Shown piece after piece: positions 7,293-14,353 of a stretch of 53,397 nt of DNA (its first letter is position 1; every line of letters begins with the position of its first letter). The notes beneath the pieces were generated by a model that saw only the letters and a program-made list of their open reading frames with translations, did no database searches and was not told where the DNA came from. Source of the stretch: UMGS1002 sp050946195 (lineage in GTDB: Bacteria; Bacillota; Clostridia; Oscillospirales; CAG-272); contig JBMNUI010000005.1 of NCBI GenBank assembly GCA_050946195.1, forward strand, positions 1-53,397, read 5' to 3'. Both the position numbers and the translations under genes were made by a program.

Positions 7293-8606
7293 TCAGTCGA
7301 GAAGCTTGCGGTTGTCAACAACCCGCTTTGCCTTGCCCTCCGAGCGCGCAATTGAGTTCGGGGCGACAAGCGTGACCTTAGTGGTGACGCCGAGCAGGTT
7401 CCTTATTTCCTCAGAGATTTTATGCTCTATGTTTGAGAGCGACGTGGTCACGTCGTCAAAGGCCTCGTTTGTAATCTCTACTTTCACCTCAAGCGTGTCA
7501 AGGCTGCCTTTCAGGTCGACCACAAGCTGATAGTTCGGGGTAAACCCAAGCTTGAGCAGCACAGACTCGACCTGAGACGGGAAGACGTTGACCCCGCGGA
7601 TGATTATCATGTCGTCGGTGCGCCCGCGCGGTTTTGACATCCTCACAAATGTGCGCCCGCAGGAGCAGGGCCGGTAAGATATTACGCCTATGTCGCGCGT
7701 GCGGAAGCGGATGAGCGGGAACGCCTCTTTTGTAATACAGGTAAAGACGATTTCGCCCTGTTCGCCCTCCGGCAGAGGCTCGCCTGTCTCGGGGTTTATT
7801 ATCTCAATGATAAAATGGTCCTCGTTGACGTGCATCCCGTGCTGCTCCGAGCACTCGTAGGCGACGCCGGGGCCGATTATCTCGGTGAGCCCGTAGATGT
7901 CGTATGCCTTGATGTTCAGCTTTTGCTCAAGCTGTCGGCGCATCTCCTCGGTCCAGGGCTCGGCCCCGAAAATTCCGGCGCGCAGGCGCAGCCGTTTGGT
8001 GTCAACTCCCATCCGCTCCATTTCCTCGGCGATATACATCGCGTATGAGGGTGTGCAGCAGATGATGTCCGAGCCGAAATCCTCAATTATGGTAATCTGC
8101 CGGGATGTGTTGCCCGAGGAGACCGGGATGACCATCGCCCCGAGCTTCTCGGCGCCGCCGTGCAGCCCCAGCCCTCCGGTAAAGAGGCCGTAGCCGTATG
8201 AGATATGGATTTTGTCACCCTTTTTCACCCCGACCGCGCAGAGCTGGCGGGCGCAGGTGTCGGCCCATATATCAAGGTCATGCTTTGTATACCCGACTAC
8301 GATCTGCTTGCCGGTGGTGCCGCTTGAGGCATGAATCCGCACGACCTCGTCCATCGGCACGGCGAACATTCCGTAAGGATATGTATCGTGCAGGTCCTGC
8401 TTGTGTGTAAAGGGGAGCTTTGATAAATCCTCAATGCCCCTGATGTCGTCGGGTTTCACACCCGCGGCGTCCATGCGTTCCCGATAGAGCGGTACTCTTT
8501 CATAAACCCGCCTGACCGTCCTGACAAGCCGCTCGCTCTGCCAGGCATAAATCTGCTCGCGAGAAGCGGTCTCAATTTCCTTTTGCCAGAATATCTGATT
8601 TGCCAT
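7293..8606 (-). CDS. paaK: Phenylacetate--CoA ligase (AMP-forming)
   Basis: At 437 residues it matches the short PaaK branch of the acyl-adenylate synthetases. ASSGTTGKQIVVGYT (about 94-108) is the phosphate-binding loop; YGLTEIIGPGVAYEC (about 238-252) is the adenine-site motif; RTRDIGVIS and GRTDDMIIIRGVNVFPSQVE belong to the C-terminal hinge. It activates aryl acetates to CoA thioesters. With iorAB just upstream it fits interconversion of arylpyruvate, arylacetyl-CoA and arylacetate during aromatic amino acid fermentation, possibly run backwards for ATP. Gap to iorB is 31 bp; an AAAGGA lies 11 nt before the ATG. Confidence 0.92.
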   Translation of the reverse strand: MANQIFWQKEIETASREQIYAWQSERLVRTVRRVYERVPLYRERMDAAGVKPDDIRGIEDLSKLPFTHKQDLHDTYPYGMFAVPMDEVVRIHASSGTTGKQIVVGYTKHDLDIWADTCARQLCAVGVKKGDKIHISYGYGLFTGGLGLHGGAEKLGAMVIPVSSGNTSRQITIIEDFGSDIICCTPSYAMYIAEEMERMGVDTKRLRLRAGIFGAEPWTEEMRRQLEQKLNIKAYDIYGLTEIIGPGVAYECSEQHGMHVNEDHFIIEIINPETGEPLPEGEQGEIVFTCITKEAFPLIRFRTRDIGVISYRPCSCGRTFVRMSKPRGRTDDMIIIRGVNVFPSQVESVLLKLGFTPNYQLVVDLKGSLDTLEVKVEITNEAFDDVTTSLSNIEHKISEEIRNLLGVTTKVTLVAPNSIARSEGKAKRVVDNRKLLD

Positions 8607-8637
8607 GAGTTCGGCATCCTTTCACAAGTCCGAGTTT

Positions 8638-9213
8638 TTATCTGGAGTTATACCCGAGGCTGAAGGCTTTTTTGTTCAGCTCGACAAACCTCGGTGCGAC
8701 GCAGCTCTCGATTACCGAGAGCCATTTTTCTGCCGGTATGTCAAGATAGGTCGCCAGCCTGCCGAGGAGCACGATGTTGACCGCCTTCTTTGAACCGGCC
8801 TCGATTGCAAGCGCCAAGGCGTCAATGGCGTCAACCCTGATTCCTTTGGCTCCAAGCTCCCCGAGGATGTCGTGCGGGTATACGGCGGCGCCGGTGATTA
8901 CCGGCATCGGGTCGATTTCCTGCGTATTTGTGATTATTATGCCGTCCTCTGCAATGCAGTCCGCCCAGCGCGCGGCCTCGAGTTTTTCAAAGGAGACTAT
9001 GAAATCGGCCTCGCCCCGGCCGATGACCGGCGAATATACCTTGTCGCCGAAGCGGACATAGGTGACCACGCTGCCGCCGCGCTGGCTCATTCCGTGGACC
9101 TCCGATACCTTGACGTCATAGCCCTCGCCGACCAGAAGATGGCCGAGCAGCTTGCTGGCGAGCAGCGAGCCCTGTCCCCCGACGCCGACTATCATAATGT
9201 TTGTGGTTTTCAT
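8638..9213 (-). CDS. iorB: Indolepyruvate:ferredoxin oxidoreductase, beta subunit
   Basis: The 191-residue protein has IMIVGVGGQGSLLASKLL at its N terminus, the hallmark of the gamma-like (pyruvate/ketoisovalerate oxidoreductase gamma) domain, followed by SEVHGMSQRGGSVVTYVRFG. It partners IorA to decarboxylate arylpyruvates to aryl-acetyl-CoA with ferredoxin as acceptor. It overlaps the iorA stop by 4 nt, which implies translational coupling. Length is normal for the family. Confidence 0.94.
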   Translation of the reverse strand: MKTTNIMIVGVGGQGSLLASKLLGHLLVGEGYDVKVSEVHGMSQRGGSVVTYVRFGDKVYSPVIGRGEADFIVSFEKLEAARWADCIAEDGIIITNTQEIDPMPVITGAAVYPHDILGELGAKGIRVDAIDALALAIEAGSKKAVNIVLLGRLATYLDIPAEKWLSVIESCVAPRFVELNKKAFSLGYNSR

Positions 9214-10949
9214 GTCGTCTCATCGTCTCCTATCGCGTCGAATTTGCAGAGCTGGCGGCATAGTCCGCAGCCGACGCAAAGTGTTTTGTCTATCTTTGCC
9301 TTCTTGTCGACAAAGCTCATGGCGGGGCAGCCCAGCCTCATGCAGGCGCGGCAGCCGCGGCAGGCGTTGTCATCAATTTTCAAAGGCGGCTTTGCCTTGA
9401 CGTATTTGAGCAGTGCGCAGGGGCGGCGGGCGATTATGACCGACGGCTCCTCTGCCTCAAGTTCCTCCCTCAGCACCTTGTCACAGGCGTCAAGGTCGTG
9501 GGGGTCTACCACGCGGACCCGCTTGATGCCTATCGCCCGGCAAAGGGCTTCAAGGTCGATTTTTGTCGCCGGGTCGCCCTTAAGGTTATGACCCGAGAGC
9601 GGGTTGTTCTGGTGGCCGGTCATTCCGGTTATTGAGTTGTCAAGGATTATGACCGTTGAGTTTGTTGCATTGTATGCGATGTTTATCAGCCCGGTGATGC
9701 CCGAGTGCACGAAGGTCGAGTCGCCGATAACTGCGACTGTCTTCTTCTCTGTCTCCCTACCGCCGGCCTTGTTGAAGCCGTGGAGCCCCGAGACAGAAGC
9801 CCCCATGCAGAGCACCGAGTCAATGGCACAGAGCGGTTTTCCGGCGCCGAGCGTGTAGCAGCCTATGTCGCCTAGCACGGTCACCTTATTTTTGGCGAGG
9901 GCGTAGAAGATTCCCCTGTGCGGGCAGCCGGGGCACAACACCGGCAAGCGCCCCGGAAGATCGGATTTTTCATCCGGGCAGGGCTCTTTCCCGATGCCGA
10001 AGGCTTTTTTTATGGTGTCCTGTGAGAACTCTCCGATACTTGAGAAGAGCTGCTTGCCCACAACCCTGATTCCCAGAGTCCGGCAGTGGTTTTCTATAAC
10101 CGGGTCAAGCTCCTCAATTACCACGACTCGTTTTACCGAGGCCGCAAACTCGCGTATGAGGCGGTCGGGCAGAGGGTGCACCATGCCGAGCTTGAGTATG
10201 CTGACGCTGTCCCCGAAGATTTCTTTGACATACTGGTATGAGATGCCCGATGTTATTATTCCCAGCTCGGAGTCGTTTATCTCAACCCGGTTTAAGGGGG
10301 AGTTTTCGGCATATTCGACAAACAGGGCCGTCCGCTTCTCGACCAGCGGGTGGCGGAGTCTTGCAAAGGCCGGCATCATTATGTTTTTCTGCGGGTTTTT
10401 TATGTATTCGCGCGCGGGAATTCCGCGCCGCTCTCCCGGCTCGACTATGCTCTGCGAGTGCGATACCCGGGTAGAGAGGCGGAGCAGTACCGGCGTGTCG
10501 AACTTCTCGGAAAGCTCAAAGGCAAGCGCGGCATAGTCGCGGCACTCGGCAGAGTCTGCCGGCTCGAGCATCGGGACCTTTGCGGCAATCGCGTAATGCC
10601 GGGAGTCCTGCTCGTTTTGCGAGGAGTGCATTCCGGGGTCGTCTGCCACGCAGATTACAAGCCCCCCGTTGACTCCGGTGTATGAGAGGGTGAAGAGCGG
10701 GTCGGCTGCGACATTCAGTCCCACGTGCTTCATCGCGCAGGCGGCCCGACGGCCGCACAGCGAGGCGCCGTAGGCGACCTCAAGCGCTACCTTCTCGTTC
10801 GGCGCCCACTCGCAGTATATTTCGTCGTATTTTGCGGCGTATTCGGTTATCTCAGTGGACGGCGTCCCGGGATATGAGGAAACAACCGCGCATCCGGCCT
10901 CATACAGCCCGCGGGCCACCGCCTCGTTGCCTATCAACAGTTTTTTCAC
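9210..10949 (-). CDS. iorA: Indolepyruvate:ferredoxin oxidoreductase, alpha subunit
   Basis: I place the start at GTG 10949 (KKLLIGNEAVARG), because AAGGAG lies 6 nt upstream and the longer upstream frame is only translated repeat DNA. The protein is then 579 residues. It has an N-terminal pyrimidine-binding domain (SSYPGTPSTE), a central thiamine-pyrophosphate domain (GDIGCYTLG, GDSTFVHSGITGLINIAYN), and two C-terminal [4Fe-4S] motifs, CRGCRACMRLGCP and CVGCGLCRQLCKF. It oxidises indolepyruvate, phenylpyruvate or hydroxyphenylpyruvate to the arylacetyl-CoA, passing electrons to ferredoxin. It is the first gene of iorA-iorB-paaK-ACT. I see no convincing promoter in the gap upstream, which holds two repeats. 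Confidence 0.94.
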   Translation of the reverse strand: MKKLLIGNEAVARGLYEAGCAVVSSYPGTPSTEITEYAAKYDEIYCEWAPNEKVALEVAYGASLCGRRAACAMKHVGLNVAADPLFTLSYTGVNGGLVICVADDPGMHSSQNEQDSRHYAIAAKVPMLEPADSAECRDYAALAFELSEKFDTPVLLRLSTRVSHSQSIVEPGERRGIPAREYIKNPQKNIMMPAFARLRHPLVEKRTALFVEYAENSPLNRVEINDSELGIITSGISYQYVKEIFGDSVSILKLGMVHPLPDRLIREFAASVKRVVVIEELDPVIENHCRTLGIRVVGKQLFSSIGEFSQDTIKKAFGIGKEPCPDEKSDLPGRLPVLCPGCPHRGIFYALAKNKVTVLGDIGCYTLGAGKPLCAIDSVLCMGASVSGLHGFNKAGGRETEKKTVAVIGDSTFVHSGITGLINIAYNATNSTVIILDNSITGMTGHQNNPLSGHNLKGDPATKIDLEALCRAIGIKRVRVVDPHDLDACDKVLREELEAEEPSVIIARRPCALLKYVKAKPPLKIDDNACRGCRACMRLGCPAMSFVDKKAKIDKTLCVGCGLCRQLCKFDAIGDDETT

Positions 10950-10974
10950 AGTAAACTCCTTGGTGTTTGTTTTG

Positions 10975-11048
10975 CAGGGGCTCCGCCCCCCGGACCCCCG
11001 CTTAAAACCCTTTTTGAAAAAAGGCTTTAGAATTCCCAAAAACCTTTA
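10975..11048 (-). repeat. Intergenic hairpin repeat, copy A2
   Basis: On the minus strand: AAAGGTTTTTGGGAATTCT head, AAAGCC..TTTTTTC..GGGTTTT hairpin, AAGCGGGGGTCC and GGGGC-GGA-GCCCC. It faces copy A3 (11129-11201) across 80 bp, forming an inverted pair between nadE and iorA. Confidence 0.85.
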
Positions 11049-11128
11049 ATCCTTATTTTAGGAACTTCGGCTCAATGAAAACTACTGTTCAGCCGGTGCA
11101 TGTAAAATTTGACCTAAACCATTGCCGG

Positions 11129-11201
11129 GAAAGTTTTTGAGGGGGTCCGGGGGAACTTTTTTCAAAAAGTTCCCCCGGCGGGGTTGCAGGGGCGGAGCCC
11201 C
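11129..11201 (+). repeat. Intergenic hairpin repeat, copy A3 (variant with long hairpin)
   Basis: AAAGTTTTTGAGGGGGTCC is followed by a hairpin CCGGGGGAACTTTTT/AAAAAGTTCCCCCGG, which is longer than in the other copies, and then GGGGC-GGA-GCCCC. It abuts the nadE stop codon at 11211. The 80 bp between A2 and A3 contain a weak CGGCT/AGCCG inverted repeat and nothing else I can recognise. Confidence 0.85.
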
Positions 11202-11210
11202 TTCGATAAT

Positions 11211-13142
11211 TCATAGTCTCTCAATCTCCCGGCGCCAGAGGGTGCCGTCGGCGTCGGAGGGCATGTTCCAGCCGCCGCGCGGGGAGAGGAAGACGCTCCC
11301 CATCATTACGCTGTCGGACATACAACTCCGCTTGAACTGGGAGCCAAAGAAGCGGGTGAAGAACACTTTAAGACAGTGCTTTATCTCATCGTTTGAACGA
11401 ACGTCACTGAAAGCCAAGCAGGCCAGCTCGTATATTTTGGTCGGACCGAAGCCGTAGCGTATGAGATAGTACAGGAAGAAATCATGCAGTTCGTACGGGC
11501 CTATAATGTCTTCGGTTTTCTGCGAGATGTCGCCGTTGGCATCCGGCGGGATCAGTTCGGGGCTTATCGGCTGATTGACGATGTTAAGGAGCGCCTCGCG
11601 TGCCGGCGAGAAGCGGTCGGTGTCGGCAAGGCATCTCACCATCCGGCGGATTAAGGTTTTGGGCAGCGAGGCATTGGGGGCGTACATGCTCATATGGTCG
11701 CCGCCAAAGGTACACCAGCCGAGCGCCAGCTCCGACATATCCCCCGGTCCGACCATAAGCCCGCCGGTCATGTTACAGATGTCCATGAGCACCTGCGTGC
11801 GCTCGCGTGCCTGGGCATTCTCGTATGCTATGTCGTAGATGTCGCCGGGGTGCCCGACGTCCTTAAAGTGCTGTCTGACGCTCTCGGAGATATCGATAGT
11901 CCGGCTCTCGACGCCGAGGGCTTCCATCAGCCTGTTTGCATTGTCGAGGGTGGCGGTGCTTGTCCCGAAGCAGGGGAGGGTTATCCCCAGCACGTTTGAA
12001 GCCGGACGGCCGAGCTTCTCGACCGCGGCGATTGAGACCAGCAGCGCAAGGGTCGAGTCCAGCCCGCCCGAGACCCCGATGACCGGCCGCAGGCCGGTGG
12101 TCTCAAGCCGCCGAGAGAGGGCCGTGGTCTGCATTTCAAAGAGCTGCGATACCCGCTCGCGCAGGGCCGGCTCGTCTTGGGGCACAAAGGGATAACGGCT
12201 GAGCCGCAGCGCGTCGGCCGGCGGATTGTCACAGGTAAACCTCAAACCGTCTTTGCGGATATATCTGATTTTCCCGAAAACATCGTTGTAGAGCGCCGCG
12301 TCAGAGAAGCTTGAGTACCTCTGCCGGTCGGCCATATTGCAGCCGAGGTCGGAGTCGGCATATATCATATTGCCGCTGTCGACATAATTCTTGTTCTCGG
12401 CAAGACAGATGCCGCCCGAGGCGATTATCGAATGCCCCGAAGCGACATAGTCGGCCACCGACTCCCCGTAGCCCGAAGAGGTATAGACATAAAGCGCAAG
12501 CAGGCGGGCCGACTGGCCGACGACCAGCGAGCGGCGGTATTCGTGCTTTTTTGCCGCCTCACTGCTCGACGAGAGATTGAGGATTATATTCGCGCCGCCG
12601 AGTGCCAGAAATGAGCTCGGCGGAATGGGGGCCATTAAGTCCTCGCAGATTTCAATCCCGACAGACACCCCGTCCTCACCCTCAAAGACAAGCCCCTGCC
12701 CGAAGGGGAAGCGGCGCCCGCCTATGACCACGCTGTCGGTGGGAACATCAAAGCCCGAGCGGAACCAGCGCTTCTCGGAAAACTCGCGGTAGTTGGGGAG
12801 ATAGAGCTTCGGGACCACGCCGAGAAGATGCCCGCCTGCAAAGAAAAAGGCGCAGTTGCAGAGCCGCCCGGCGACGAGCAGCGGCGCGCCCACCGCAAAG
12901 GCTATGTCCTCTGCCTCCTTCTCAAGCGACAGCAGAGCGTCCTGCGCGGCTTTTAGCAGGTTTTCGCAAAAAAACAAGTCCCCGCAGGTGTATCCTGTTA
13001 TCCCCAGCTCGGGGAAGACCAAGAGCCTTACCTGCTTTTCTTTTGCCGCCCGGATATATTTTATTGTTTCGGCAAGATTGAAGTCAACATTGCCGGGCAC
13101 GACCCGCGGCACTGCGGCCGCGACGCGGATAATGTCTTTCAT
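11211..13142 (-). CDS. nadE: Glutamine-dependent NAD+ synthetase
   Basis: The 643-residue two-domain enzyme converts nicotinate adenine dinucleotide to NAD+ with ATP and glutamine. The N-terminal nitrilase-fold glutaminase (about 1-285) shows its Glu-Lys-Cys triad in FPELGITGYTC, VPKLYLPNYREF and GIEICEDLMAP. The C-terminal synthetase (about 325-643) has the PP-loop VSGGLDSTLAL and the downstream GDMSELALGWCT. Length and order match the long, eukaryote- or Mycobacterium-like NadE. It has its own promoter 140 bp upstream and appears monocistronic. Confidence 0.95.
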   Translation of the reverse strand: MKDIIRVAAAVPRVVPGNVDFNLAETIKYIRAAKEKQVRLLVFPELGITGYTCGDLFFCENLLKAAQDALLSLEKEAEDIAFAVGAPLLVAGRLCNCAFFFAGGHLLGVVPKLYLPNYREFSEKRWFRSGFDVPTDSVVIGGRRFPFGQGLVFEGEDGVSVGIEICEDLMAPIPPSSFLALGGANIILNLSSSSEAAKKHEYRRSLVVGQSARLLALYVYTSSGYGESVADYVASGHSIIASGGICLAENKNYVDSGNMIYADSDLGCNMADRQRYSSFSDAALYNDVFGKIRYIRKDGLRFTCDNPPADALRLSRYPFVPQDEPALRERVSQLFEMQTTALSRRLETTGLRPVIGVSGGLDSTLALLVSIAAVEKLGRPASNVLGITLPCFGTSTATLDNANRLMEALGVESRTIDISESVRQHFKDVGHPGDIYDIAYENAQARERTQVLMDICNMTGGLMVGPGDMSELALGWCTFGGDHMSMYAPNASLPKTLIRRMVRCLADTDRFSPAREALLNIVNQPISPELIPPDANGDISQKTEDIIGPYELHDFFLYYLIRYGFGPTKIYELACLAFSDVRSNDEIKHCLKVFFTRFFGSQFKRSCMSDSVMMGSVFLSPRGGWNMPSDADGTLWRREIERL

Positions 13143-13277
13143 ACAGACTCCCTGCCGCCGGCGGCGGCTTTTAAGAGGATGACTTCTAATGCGATTTTCG
13201 GAATTTACAAATCCGAATGGCCCGGATAATTGCAGAATTTGCGAAAATAATAGTCCCAGAGGGCATTTTACTTCACT

Positions 13278-13306
13278 ATAATATCACTTTTATATGTAAA
13301 AGTCAA
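13278..13306 (-). promoter_or_regulatory. nadE promoter
   Basis: Minus-strand -35 TTGACT (13306-13301), 17-bp spacer, -10 TATTAT (13283-13278). It lies about 136 bp before the nadE start and implies a 5' leader of about 130 nt containing a GCCGCCGCCGGCGGC palindrome near the ribosome site (around 13152-13168). I recognise no riboswitch in the leader. Confidence 0.75.
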
Positions 13307-13413
13307 TAGAGTATCTGCCTTGTGGGGCGCCGTGGAATTTGTCGCTCTGTGTCGCTGAATTTTGCGGCGGTACCAAAAGCCTTTAGGCGGAAATAACCAA
13401 AAAAGCAGAACCA

Positions 13414-13461
13414 TAACTATATATTGTGCCCAAGAATTTATGAGAACCATATATATTGTGT
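13414..13461 (+). promoter_or_regulatory. Pair of NrdR boxes upstream of the anaerobic ribonucleotide reductase operon
   Basis: TAACTATATATTGTGC (13414-13429) and ACCATATATATTGTGT (13446-13461) each match the palindromic NrdR box ACACWATATATWGTGT at 13-14 of 16 positions, strongest in the ATATATTGTG half. Their starts are exactly 32 bp apart, the three-helical-turn spacing known for paired NrdR boxes. They lie 40-90 bp before the operon's -10. NrdR is the ATP/dATP-sensing repressor of ribonucleotide reductase genes; its own gene is not in the window. Confidence 0.85.
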
Positions 13462-13500
13462 TTTAATGTGATTTAGTCACAGAAAATCAAAAAACAAGAG

Positions 13501-13509
13501 TGTTATAAT
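13501..13509 (+). promoter_or_regulatory. Extended -10 promoter of nrdG-nrdD-trxB
   Basis: TGTTATAAT is a perfect extended -10 (TGnTATAAT) with no clear -35 at the right distance. The expected start site near 13516 leaves a leader of about 105 nt, in which GCCGCCGGC and GCCGCCGCCGGCGGC stretches could pair just upstream of the nrdG ribosome site. Confidence 0.7.
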
Positions 13510-13622
13510 ATGCTCGCTCGCCCTTTGCCGCAGTGTCGTTTTAACTCGAATTTTCGGGTCGGCGCCGCCGGCAGGGACGGGAACTCGTTTTTTTGCCGCC
13601 GCCGGCGGCGGGAGGGATGAAT

Positions 13623-14327
13623 ATGGTGGTCGGCGGAATTCGGAAGCTGACGCTTCTTGATTATCCCGGCATAACGGCCGCCACGGTCTTTCTTGCCGGC
13701 TGCAACCTAAGATGCCCGTTTTGCCATAATGCCCCGCTGGTGCTCTGTCCCGGCAATGCCGGGCAGATTGACATCGAGGGGGTCTTTGAATATCTCAAAA
13801 AGCGCCGGGGGCTGCTTGACGGGGTTTGCATCACCGGCGGCGAGCCGACGCTTGACCCCGGGCTGCCCTGGCTTGTCCGGGAGATAAAGAAGCTCGGCTA
13901 TCTGGTCAAGGTTGACACCAACGGAACTCTGCCGCAGGTGCTGCGCGGGCTGATTGACGAGGGGTGTGTCGATTATATTGCGATGGACATCAAAAACTCG
14001 CCCGCAAAGTACGCGATGACGGTCGGGGTGGCGGATTTTGACACCCGGCCGGTAGAGGAGAGCGCCGCGCTGCTGATTGAGTGCGGTAAGGCCGGCAGGG
14101 TTGACTATGAGTTCAGGACAACTGTGGTCAGGGGCTTTCACGAGGAGCAGGATTTCCATGAAATCGGCAGGTGGCTCAGAGGTGCGAAGCGCTACTTTTT
14201 GCAGGAATTTGTCGATTCGGGGAGCCTGATAGCCCCGGGACTCGAGGGCTTCGGCCGAGAGAAAATGAGAGAATTTTTGAAAATAGTGAGGCGTTACATC
14301 CCCGGGGCAGAGATAAGGGGACAATAG
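13623..14327 (+). CDS. nrdG: Anaerobic ribonucleoside-triphosphate reductase activating protein (radical SAM)
   Basis: I choose ATG 13623 (MVVGGIRKLTLLDYPG, 234 residues). GGAGG at 13611-13615 is 7 nt away, whereas the in-frame ATG at 13617 is too close and the upstream TTG would precede the ribosome site. CNLRCPFCHN gives the CX3CX2C cluster ligands; TGGEPT is the SAM-binding GGE. The enzyme reductively cleaves SAM to install the glycyl radical on NrdD, encoded 26 bp downstream. The protein is longer than E. coli NrdG and resembles the clostridial type. Confidence 0.93.
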   Translation: MVVGGIRKLTLLDYPGITAATVFLAGCNLRCPFCHNAPLVLCPGNAGQIDIEGVFEYLKKRRGLLDGVCITGGEPTLDPGLPWLVREIKKLGYLVKVDTNGTLPQVLRGLIDEGCVDYIAMDIKNSPAKYAMTVGVADFDTRPVEESAALLIECGKAGRVDYEFRTTVVRGFHEEQDFHEIGRWLRGAKRYFLQEFVDSGSLIAPGLEGFGREKMREFLKIVRRYIPGAEIRGQ

Positions 14328-14353
14328 CGCCGGCAATGTCAACGGAGGGAGAA

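Noticed and set aside
10950..11039. Longer N terminus for IorA (30 extra codons)
   Set aside because: Those codons are translated A-type repeat DNA; GTG 10949 has an AAGGAG site and begins at the conserved KKLLIGNEA.
13268..13450. 60-codon minus-strand frame in the nadE-nrdG gap
   Set aside because: Overlaps the nadE promoter and the NrdR boxes, has no ribosome site and no recognisable sequence.
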